Below are positions 56,958 to 64,000 of a stretch of DNA of 64,000 nucleotides, piece after piece. This DNA comes from Iningainema tapete BLCC-T55 (GTDB taxonomy: Bacteria > Cyanobacteriota > Cyanobacteriia > Cyanobacteriales > Nostocaceae). The notes under the pieces were generated by a model. That model searched no databases, had not been told where the DNA came from, and saw only the letters and a list, made by a program, of their open reading frames with translations. How positions within the stretch are numbered: the stretch's first letter is position 1; every line of letters begins with the position of its first letter. Where the stretch lies: NCBI RefSeq assembly GCF_014698965.1, contig NZ_JACXAE010000039.1, positions 1-64,000 on the forward strand, written 5' to 3'. The position numbers and the translations under genes were made by a program.

Positions 56958-58103
56958 TCAGCGATGCGCTAAAGCATACTCAACTGCTTGAATTAAATTT
57001 TGGGCAAAGTAGTTTGGAGAAAACTTTTGAATGTGTTCCCAAGCTGCTTGCCCCATTAAGTGAAGATTCTCTTCTTTTAAACTGATTCTCAGCATTAAAT
57101 CTGTCAGTTGTTGACTATTCTCTGGATTAAAACCAAAACCGTTGACACCTTCAATAATTAAATCTTCAAAGCAGCCACAACGATTAGATACTATGACAGG
57201 TAAACCAGCAGCCATTGCTTCGTTGACAACTAATCCCCATTGTTCTTGAGTGCTAGCATGGACAAAGCAACTGGCATGGGCAAAGTAGGGTAGGAGTTCA
57301 TCTGGCTTCAGAAACCCAGGTAGGTAAACTGAATCTTTTAAATCTAATTCAGTTATGTATTGTTCAATTTTTTCTTGAAGTTCACCATTGCCACATAAAA
57401 CTAAATTCCATGAGCGAGCGCCTACTTTTTGCCGATACTCTCCATAGGAGGAGAGCAGAGTAAAAAGGTTCTTTTTAGGTAGAAAACGATTGATGGCTAA
57501 GAAATAGGGTTTAGTGCAAGGATTTGGCAGTGTTTTAATTTTATTGGGTGAGAATAAATCGTTATCTACTACGTCATATCCTAAAAATATAGCATCATTT
57601 GGCATTCCTAATTTAATTAAATATTGCTTGTGCTTTTGTCCTCCGCTCAATGCTGCTTTGTATCTTCTTACTAGTAAACTTTTGTAGATTTCTCGCCACC
57701 AAATTCGCGGTGAATCATGTTCGTTAGTTTCTGACATTAAGATAGGAATAACTTGATTTTGACTACACCATTTTAGTGCGGCACGAGCAACTGGAAAAGA
57801 CCAACCAGGTATCAATACAGCGTCTGGCTTAAGCTGAGTTAGGTGCTTGATTAGAACTTTGCTAGCAACTGAAGAGAATGTGTCATTACGAGGGTTATGA
57901 GTTGAGGCAATAGGTAGTAAGGTGATCGTAGGCATTTCTAGGGTGCTTGTAAAATCTCCCCATGAATGCTCAAGTGTGTCGTCGGTTACTTGAATGGCAG
58001 TAAATTGCCAGCCTAGTTTTTGACAAGCTTGGTATGCGGCTTTGAGACGGGCGGCGTGATAACTACCTATATTTATAAAGATGATTGCAAGATGCATTGT
58101 CAT
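56958..58103 (-). CDS. GT4-family glycosyltransferase
   Basis: 381 residues. FLAINRFLPKKNLFTLLSSY and the signature STQEQWGLVVNEAMAAGLPVIVSNRCGCFEDLI identify the GT4 C-terminal domain, and the N-terminal domain (FINIGSYHAARLKAAYQ) is of the acceptor-binding type. ATG 58097 is an alternative start two codons later. It is seven bases upstream of the next glycosyltransferase gene and three bases downstream of the previous one. Confidence 0.9.
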   Translation of the reverse strand: MTMHLAIIFINIGSYHAARLKAAYQACQKLGWQFTAIQVTDDTLEHSWGDFTSTLEMPTITLLPIASTHNPRNDTFSSVASKVLIKHLTQLKPDAVLIPGWSFPVARAALKWCSQNQVIPILMSETNEHDSPRIWWREIYKSLLVRRYKAALSGGQKHKQYLIKLGMPNDAIFLGYDVVDNDLFSPNKIKTLPNPCTKPYFLAINRFLPKKNLFTLLSSYGEYRQKVGARSWNLVLCGNGELQEKIEQYITELDLKDSVYLPGFLKPDELLPYFAHASCFVHASTQEQWGLVVNEAMAAGLPVIVSNRCGCFEDLIIEGVNGFGFNPENSQQLTDLMLRISLKEENLHLMGQAAWEHIQKFSPNYFAQNLIQAVEYALAHR

Positions 58104-58105
58104 AA

Positions 58106-59257
58106 TTAAGCTATTCCCAGAGCTGCTAGGGTGTCTTTTGCCATCCGACTGGGTGAGAAATAACGTCGAAATGTTTCTTGATTGTCTTGGGCTTGTTTTT
58201 TTAAGTTTGAGAGGTTTTGGATGGTATCTGCTAAAGCTTTACCAACAGATACAGGATCGCTTTTAGTAACAACTTTGACCCAAGAGGTATGTTCTGCCAC
58301 GTCTACTGCACCATTAAAGTTAGTTACAACTGCTGGCAAACCTCTGCCGACTGCTTCTAGTAGTGCTAGGGGAAGACCTTCAAAATGACTTGTCATGGCG
58401 TAAATGTCTATGATTGATAAATATTTTTCTGGATGATTTTGCCAGCCTGTGATGTGCCATGTTTCTTGAGGGGCGGCTGCTAAAAGTTTCTCGATTGAGT
58501 TACGTTCTGAACCATCTCCAACTAGTAGCAGACGAGTCTCGATTCCTTGCTTTCTCATCCATAACCATCCTTCTACTAGAAGTTGAAGGTTTTTTTGAGG
58601 AACAAACTGTCCTATGAAACCTATTGTCGATAACGGGTACGGAAATTTTGATAAATCTGGCTCGTTACCAATTTCTAAAAACGGACAACCATGATGAACT
58701 AAATTATCAGGATAAGGCAGGTTGTAGTAGTTTCTAAATTCTGCCAAGCTACCTTTGGAGACGAAAAGTAAGCGGTATGGATGCTGTATGTACCATTTCC
58801 GTAGTAAGTTGCCTCGCTGCTTTCCAAAAGGACGTTGGTTTTTGGTTGCTGTCATGGGCATGTGCATTACACCGCCAACGGTCGCAATATCGGCATTGAG
58901 CGCACCTGTGATATAATCAAGTCCATCTTCGTCATATTGTTGATTTACTAGGATGGCATCTGGGTGAATTTCTTTGCACACTGAGGCTACTTTTTGCTGT
59001 TGTTTTTTGTCGGCGATCGCCTGTACAAATCGTAATGGACGAACACGCAATCCTGATAGATCTCGGCGATGTACTTGTGCGCCTTCAGCATCAAGCGCTT
59101 TAGCCCAAGTATCCATATAATTTACAGTTGAGAGTAGTACGTGTACCTCACAGTCTAAAAGACGCAATCCTTGAGTGAGATAGACAAGATAACGCTCTCC
59201 TCCTCCTCTTCCACTAGAGTTGGAACTAATTAGCAGCAAACGCTTTTTCATATTCAT
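58106..59257 (-). CDS. GT4-family glycosyltransferase
   Basis: 383 residues. The N-terminal loop SNSSGRGGGERYLVYLTQGL is typical of GT4 acceptor domains. TIGFIGQFVPQKNLQLLVEGW and MTSHFEGLPLALLEAVGRGLPAVVTNF form the donor domain with the E-x7-E signature. The start is either ATG 59257 or ATG 59251, both within the end of the upstream methyltransferase gene, so translation is coupled. Confidence 0.9.
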   Translation of the reverse strand: MNMKKRLLLISSNSSGRGGGERYLVYLTQGLRLLDCEVHVLLSTVNYMDTWAKALDAEGAQVHRRDLSGLRVRPLRFVQAIADKKQQQKVASVCKEIHPDAILVNQQYDEDGLDYITGALNADIATVGGVMHMPMTATKNQRPFGKQRGNLLRKWYIQHPYRLLFVSKGSLAEFRNYYNLPYPDNLVHHGCPFLEIGNEPDLSKFPYPLSTIGFIGQFVPQKNLQLLVEGWLWMRKQGIETRLLLVGDGSERNSIEKLLAAAPQETWHITGWQNHPEKYLSIIDIYAMTSHFEGLPLALLEAVGRGLPAVVTNFNGAVDVAEHTSWVKVVTKSDPVSVGKALADTIQNLSNLKKQAQDNQETFRRYFSPSRMAKDTLAALGIA

Positions 59258-59987
59258 CTGCTCTCACAAATTCATAAATGATTGTTTTACAGAAAAGTTC
59301 TGGTCGTAGACCTAAACTTATTAATAAGGGTGAAAAGCTAAATAATAGTCTTGTGAGTGGATTGGATGTATTGTAGGCATGAACCCCGACAAAATAGTTC
59401 AAAGCTAATCCATATCTCTGACCTAATTCACAAATTGTACAAGGATCAAACCAACTTACATGATCCACGTTATCAAGATACGGTGTTCCGTTTATAGTAT
59501 TTTTAAGCACAACATTTATGTACCAAGGATTGGGTACAGACACAATTAACTTGCCTGATTTTCTAAGCATTTTGACAGCATTAGCTATTAAATTTCCTGG
59601 TGTATTGAGATGTTCTAAAACATCACCACAAATGATTAAGTCAAAGCTTTTGCTAAGAACTTCTTTGTTTAAATCAACGTTGATAACATTAAAACCTTCA
59701 CGTCTTAATTGCTCGACTTCTGACTCTAAAATATCGACTCCTAAACATGTTTTAGCGTATTTGCAGAGATTACCATGTAACCAATAGGTTTTATCTTTAG
59801 AGTCTATACTATGATCTACAACACCAATATCAAGAATATCCTTACCACTAGCTATAGAGCAAAGGTAATCAATTCGATTAGAAATAGAAGCTTTTGCTCT
59901 TGCTGCCACAAGCATATTTTTACGAGCTTGCATAGCTTCTTTTGAATTTGGATCTTTTGAAATCTCTATCCAACGCTGTATTATCAT
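59226..59987 (-). CDS. SAM-dependent methyltransferase of the glycan cluster
   Basis: 253 residues. DILDIGVVDHSID is a motif I variant (GVVDH in place of GxGxG), and LGVDILESEVEQL, LIICGDVLEHL and MLRKSGKLIVSVPNP continue the fold. The odd motif I resembles methyltransferases that act on surface glycans, but cofactor binding could be weaker than usual. The gene starts immediately after the stop of the polymerase-like gene. Confidence 0.82.
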   Translation of the reverse strand: MIIQRWIEISKDPNSKEAMQARKNMLVAARAKASISNRIDYLCSIASGKDILDIGVVDHSIDSKDKTYWLHGNLCKYAKTCLGVDILESEVEQLRREGFNVINVDLNKEVLSKSFDLIICGDVLEHLNTPGNLIANAVKMLRKSGKLIVSVPNPWYINVVLKNTINGTPYLDNVDHVSWFDPCTICELGQRYGLALNYFVGVHAYNTSNPLTRLLFSFSPLLISLGLRPELFCKTIIYEFVRADEYEKAFAAN

Positions 59988-61268
59988 TTATCTATCCTCC
60001 ATATACTGCATATATTCTTTATATTTTATTCGACTATAGTATGTCACTAAACCAACAAATATTAGTTGAAATAACGCTTCTTGAAAAAATCTTCCTGTTC
60101 CATGAGTTAAACCCACCATCGCTGGACTAATTAATCCCATATATAAAAGTCTACTGAAAGTACTTGCATGATATACAGATGATATCCACAAATTTTTAAA
60201 AATATATGCTATGAATGCAAAACTAAGGAAGCCAAAATAGCTGAATTCAATAAATGAATCTCCAATTCCAGTAATTGTCGAACCGCCGGGAATAGAATAA
60301 CCGTACATACTTGCTAAATCATATGTTTCAAAGTTGTTAAATTGAAGCAATCTTTTTAAGTCATAACCTACTATCTGTCCTGGTACATATTGAAACACCA
60401 TCCCATCCCAATATCCTGTACCATATCCATATCTATTTGTATGTTCTGCTGCGTCCATTAATAATGCTGCATTTCTTAACTCTAGCAAATCACCATCAAT
60501 TAGATAGTTAAAAGTTTTTTGAGATACAGATAATACTTCTTGCCAGTTACCACTAAAAAGCAAAGTCCAAAAATTACCACGTAATAAACCAATAGCAGGG
60601 ATTAGCAAAGCCATGAGAACTATAACTGTGATAAATATCCATCTTGGCGGAGTATAACGACGAATAAGAAAAAACGAAACACCTATAATAACAAGTAGAG
60701 TCATTGTAGGTTGCCGTCGTCCATAAAGAATCACAGTTTGAATTAAAGGGACACTAGTAATTGCTGTAAAAATAAGATTAGAAACACTGGGACGCTGCAA
60801 AGTTTGCAAAAGAAAAATACCGAAAGCGATATAAATAACTTGAGCAAAAAATAAATATATGGTGTTTAGACCACTCCAATTACCATTTGCTCCTTTTTCA
60901 ACAGGTGTATTATTAATGAGAAAAATAAATATAAACCCTATAACCATTAAGGCTATCCCTGCTTTAAATAATTTGCGCTCATCTATAGGAATATCAAGCT
61001 TTACCAGCCATTTTTTGTTTGGTTTTAATTTATAACCTATCAAACAGGCAGCAGCACAAGTGCATGATACAAGTAAAACTCTTTCTAGTGCGACTTGACT
61101 AACTTGACCGGGATTTTGAGTTAACGCAAATGCTTGAGGTACAAGAAACGAAATAAAAATAATACCCATGAAAAACGGGTATTGATAAACTCGCTCTACA
61201 CGAATAAGTCCCCAAGCAAACAAACAAAAGCAAATTAAAATCAGTAGATTCAGATATATTTCAGCCAT
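59988..61268 (-). CDS. O-antigen-polymerase-like (Wzy-type) membrane protein
   Basis: 426 residues with about twelve TM helices (LLILICFCLFAWGLI at the N-terminus) and a large loop around residues 240-300 (YGYGTGYWDGMVFQYVPGQIVGYDL). This is the topology of polysaccharide polymerases and oligosaccharide repeat-unit polymerases, in which sequence conservation is low. Position in a glycosyltransferase cluster supports the call. The start codon overlaps the upstream stop (TAATG). Confidence 0.75.
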   Translation of the reverse strand: MAEIYLNLLILICFCLFAWGLIRVERVYQYPFFMGIIFISFLVPQAFALTQNPGQVSQVALERVLLVSCTCAAACLIGYKLKPNKKWLVKLDIPIDERKLFKAGIALMVIGFIFIFLINNTPVEKGANGNWSGLNTIYLFFAQVIYIAFGIFLLQTLQRPSVSNLIFTAITSVPLIQTVILYGRRQPTMTLLVIIGVSFFLIRRYTPPRWIFITVIVLMALLIPAIGLLRGNFWTLLFSGNWQEVLSVSQKTFNYLIDGDLLELRNAALLMDAAEHTNRYGYGTGYWDGMVFQYVPGQIVGYDLKRLLQFNNFETYDLASMYGYSIPGGSTITGIGDSFIEFSYFGFLSFAFIAYIFKNLWISSVYHASTFSRLLYMGLISPAMVGLTHGTGRFFQEALFQLIFVGLVTYYSRIKYKEYMQYMEDR

Positions 61269-62410
61269 TATTTTGCCAAATTACTTGTTAACGGTAGTAA
61301 GTTTTTATATAAATTAGCCAACTTTGAGGTGTTATTGTCCCAATCGTGGTACTGTTGCAACCGCAATCTTGAGTTGATGCTACGCTCTCTCCCAACTTCT
61401 GGATGTTCAACAGCTTCGATCGCTGCTTGCGCCATTTTTTCTAAGTCTCTATCTGGGAGCAAAAAACCAGTTTCTTTTGTGAGTAATTCATTAACTCCTC
61501 CAGTACATGATAAGCTGACAATCGGTAGTCCACAAGCCATTGCTTCAGCTACTACCAGCCCAAAGGGTTCCCAGTGGGAGGTAAGACAGAAAACATTCAT
61601 CGCGTGATAGGCAACCGCCGTATTTTCAATGATTCCAGTGAAAACAACACGTTGAGAAATTTTTAATGTTTGAGCTAATTGCTTTAATTGATCGGCATCA
61701 GGTCCAGAACCAACCACTAAACCCACATAATTAGAGGGTAATAGAGCAATCATGCGCAAGAAATCATCAGTTCCTTTCATCTCACAATGAAGCCTGCCAA
61801 CAAAACCAACCACTCTAGCATGTTCTGTTAGTTGAAAATTTTTGCGGGCGAAAGCTATTTGAGTTGGTGTTGGTGGTTTGAAACGTGAGCGCTCGACACC
61901 GTTGTAAAGAACGTAGGTACGGTTTTGTTTATAGCCCCCCTGCTCAATTTGACTATTGCGGGTATCTTCAGTAATGCAAATCAGGAGGTTGGTCGATTGA
62001 CGTTGCAACCAAGCTGCTACGATATTACGAGGAGAAAATGAATTGCTGTTTGCGCCTAAATGCGCATGAGTAACTTTAAATATACCAGGGTGAAAGAAAG
62101 TCAGTAGATGAGACCATAGTAACCCGTCATGGTGGTGAATGATATCAGGCTGAAATTGTTTGATGAATTTTGTCAATCGTCCAAATTTGCCAAAGTCTTG
62201 TGAGTTTTTAATACCCAAATAGTGAGCGCTTACGCCTAGTTCTGATTGAAAATAACCAGGAGAACCGTAAAGAAACAAACAGCGAGCATCAACTTCGTAG
62301 TTAGGCAAGCGTTTTACGTACTCCACTGCGACTCGAGCAGCGCCCCCCGTAGCTAAATCATCTCGTTGGCAGATGTGAAGGACTCTCAAATGCTTTGCGG
62401 AACTAACCAT
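61268..62410 (-). CDS. GT4-family glycosyltransferase
   Basis: 380 residues. DLATGGAARVAVEYVKRL is the N-terminal glycine-rich loop. The donor domain has VVGFVGRLHCEMKGTDDFLRM and LTSHWEPFGLVVAEAMACGLPIVSLSCTGGVNELL. The ATG is preceded by AGGAGCAAGG. It overlaps the upstream glycosyltransferase gene by 25 bp. Confidence 0.92.
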   Translation of the reverse strand: MVSSAKHLRVLHICQRDDLATGGAARVAVEYVKRLPNYEVDARCLFLYGSPGYFQSELGVSAHYLGIKNSQDFGKFGRLTKFIKQFQPDIIHHHDGLLWSHLLTFFHPGIFKVTHAHLGANSNSFSPRNIVAAWLQRQSTNLLICITEDTRNSQIEQGGYKQNRTYVLYNGVERSRFKPPTPTQIAFARKNFQLTEHARVVGFVGRLHCEMKGTDDFLRMIALLPSNYVGLVVGSGPDADQLKQLAQTLKISQRVVFTGIIENTAVAYHAMNVFCLTSHWEPFGLVVAEAMACGLPIVSLSCTGGVNELLTKETGFLLPDRDLEKMAQAAIEAVEHPEVGRERSINSRLRLQQYHDWDNNTSKLANLYKNLLPLTSNLAK

Positions 62411-63573
62411 CCTTGCTCCTCTAGCAGATGTTGAAGTTTTTTAGCTTGCAATTTCCAGGTATGAGCTTTGGCAATTTCCAAACGTTCAAGCGATTTCCAA
62501 GTTGGATTTGCTAGAGCAAATCTAATTTTTTGTGCAAAGTCATCTGGATTTTGGGCAATTAGGAGAACATGCTCCCATTGATTCACCTCTGGAACTACGT
62601 TATTAGCTACCACTGGTATTGAAGTACCCATGTAATCCCAAAGTTTTGTCGGACAAGCATTGAGATTAAAGTTGCAAAAAGAATAGGGCATCAAAAGCAC
62701 ATCAAATGACTGCAAGTACTCTCCTAAGCGTTGGTGAGGAACTTGACCAATAAAGTGAACATTGGGTAAACGACGAACCTGCTCTAACCCGAACCACCAT
62801 TCAGGAGAACCATCACTTGGCTGAGGAAGGTAACCTCCCAGAACGAAGGTGACATCAGGTAATTTTTCAACTACCTGTGCTAGATAAGTAAAGTCAAAAC
62901 GATAGGTTAAGGCACCAATATATCCAGCAATAGGGCGAGTGTAAGCTTGCAATTGAGGCAGGGGTTTAATTGCCGAAAGTGGCTGCTCGACCATAAACTC
63001 TTGAGTGCAACCGTGGGGCAGATAAGCAATTCGATCGGCTTGAAGAGGACATTCCTGTTTTAGCGACGAAGCTCTGTAGTCGGCAACACATAGTGTCAGA
63101 TCGGCTTGAGCAACGGCATGTCGCTCAACAAGTGGAGTTTGGGACTCACGACCTAACCAATACTGGCGATAATCGTCAATATTATAATAGATTGAGTAAG
63201 CATTCAGGTCTTTTGTCAAAGTGTAGTAGTAAGGGTAGTTAAACACAAAAATTAATGGACTATCGCCCTGGAATTGCCGGATTAGCTGAGCAAATAAGTG
63301 CCGAGTTAAAAACCAGTAGTGAAAGAACCAACCAGGGGGGAAACAAATTCGCTGTTCCCAAACTCCCTCAGAAATAGGTTGAGGCTTTAGGTCGATAAAG
63401 TAGCGATCGTACTGTTTGTGAAAGGCGCGGAAATCATGGGGGCGCAACAGCAATACGTCGGCAAAATCTCTACAGGCTGAAAAAAGTTGCTCTGTCCAAT
63501 AGAAGTTGGCGTCCAGAACAGCTAATTTGAACCGTCCTGATGAATACTTTGTAGACTTAAATATTTTCAACAC
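62386..63573 (-). CDS. GT4-like (TuaH-type) glycosyltransferase
   Basis: 395 residues, a more distant GT-B enzyme. The N-terminal domain holds FVFNYPYYY and SIYYNIDDYRQY. The donor domain has IAGYIGALTYRFDFTYLAQVVEKLPDVTFVLGG and FDVLLMPYSFCNFNLNACPTKLWDYMGTSIPVVANNV, the last matching the pattern of TuaH-type or Wbp-like transferases. I cannot assign donor specificity. Confidence 0.85.
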   Translation of the reverse strand: MLKIFKSTKYSSGRFKLAVLDANFYWTEQLFSACRDFADVLLLRPHDFRAFHKQYDRYFIDLKPQPISEGVWEQRICFPPGWFFHYWFLTRHLFAQLIRQFQGDSPLIFVFNYPYYYTLTKDLNAYSIYYNIDDYRQYWLGRESQTPLVERHAVAQADLTLCVADYRASSLKQECPLQADRIAYLPHGCTQEFMVEQPLSAIKPLPQLQAYTRPIAGYIGALTYRFDFTYLAQVVEKLPDVTFVLGGYLPQPSDGSPEWWFGLEQVRRLPNVHFIGQVPHQRLGEYLQSFDVLLMPYSFCNFNLNACPTKLWDYMGTSIPVVANNVVPEVNQWEHVLLIAQNPDDFAQKIRFALANPTWKSLERLEIAKAHTWKLQAKKLQHLLEEQGWLVPQSI

Positions 63574-63587
63574 AGCAATCAGCTAGA

Positions 63588-64000
63588 TTAAGGTTTACAA
63601 GCAATTACGCAAAGACGGTTGCCTCTTAAAGGAAAAACTTGCTGAATAAAACGATGTAGTAGAGGAAATATTTGAAAACTTTCCAAGCCAGAAACTGTTT
63701 TCATGACTATGCTGTCAAAACCAGCCGCTTTGAGAGCAGTATGCATTCGCTTAGGAGCAAGATAACGTACATGTCCAAACTGATTAGCCCCTGAATCAAC
63801 CCACATGTACTGATCTGTTTGCACCCAGTAACGCAAGTTCGCAAAGGACGACAAGTTGGGCGTGGTTAAAAGTAAATAACCTCCAGGACGCAGGGCATCA
63901 AAGCATCGCTGTAAAAATAGGTCTGTATCGAGAACGTGTTCAATCACTTCCCCTGCTAAAACAACATCAAAGTAGTTTTGCGGAACAGACCAAGACTGGG
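63588..64000 (-). CDS. Methyltransferase, 5' end outside window
   Basis: The frame stays open to base 64000, so the N-terminal part including motif I lies beyond the window. Visible residues include NYFDVVLAGEVIEHV, ALRPGGYLLLTTPNLSSFANLRYW, and HVRYLAPKRMHTALKAAGFD, the second half of a UbiG-like class I methyltransferase. A GTG at 63947 is internal to this motif and is not the start. It is the first visible gene of the glycan cluster. Confidence 0.85.
   Translation of the reverse strand, partial: QSWSVPQNYFDVVLAGEVIEHVLDTDLFLQRCFDALRPGGYLLLTTPNLSSFANLRYWVQTDQYMWVDSGANQFGHVRYLAPKRMHTALKAAGFDSIVMKTVSGLESFQIFPLLHRFIQQVFPLRGNRLCVIACKP

Overview
The window reads as chromosomal DNA of a filamentous, probably Nostocales-type, cyanobacterium. 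The main reasons are the light-independent protochlorophyllide reductase gene chlB, frequent GCGATCGC (HIP1) octamers, short tandem heptamer/octamer repeats and GTAGAGACG-type palindromes between genes, a cyanobacterial exosortase/PEP-CTERM pair, and many TPR, CHAT and NB-ARC proteins. No rRNA, tRNA or CRISPR array was seen.

Layout. Bases 1-3118 hold the 3' part of a TPR-CHAT protease gene. Next come chlB, an SDR oxidoreductase, a methyltransferase and a VOC protein (3.6-7.8 kb, minus strand). From 7.9 to 34.2 kb the DNA is an accessory region full of conflict-type modules. These are a Panacea antitoxin with a truncated RelE-like toxin, a DUF433 antitoxin with a truncated DUF5615 toxin, a five-gene BREX-type operon (DUF4007, small protein, BrxC-like ATPase, PglZ, short BrxL; 8987-18644) and an orphan antitoxin. 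They continue with a three-gene HEAT-CHAT protease / small acidic protein / membrane protein operon (24208-19105, minus), an HNH endonuclease pair, a DUF2281 antitoxin with a truncated PIN toxin, an Rpn-type nuclease and an intact DUF4258/YgiT pair. A secreted glycoside hydrolase, a haemagglutinin-type exoprotein and a GNAT protein lie among them.

From 34 to 50.5 kb there are cell-envelope and signalling genes: an NHL-repeat PEP-CTERM protein, two tandem CAP-domain proteins, a split STAND (NB-ARC + TPR) pair, and an exosortase with its PEP-CTERM integral membrane partner. They are followed by pyrB (carrying an in-frame repeat insertion), an unusual ArsR-HTH/Clp-N fusion, a purple-acid-phosphatase-like protein and a pentapeptide-repeat protein. 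The tldD-tldE protease operon follows. The last 10 kb (53.7-64.0 kb, minus strand) is one tightly packed glycan cluster: methyltransferases, five GT4-type and one GT2 glycosyltransferase, an O-antigen-polymerase-like membrane protein and a DUF218 protein.

The strongest candidates for something undescribed are (i) the BREX-type operon, which resembles type 4 but has no methyltransferase or PAPS-reductase gene in the window; (ii) the HEAT-CHAT protease operon with a membrane protein whose topology resembles CorA; and (iii) the ArsR-Clp-N fusion, which has an apparent internal start for a Clp-N-only product. Product names rest on motif recognition by eye. No database search was run.
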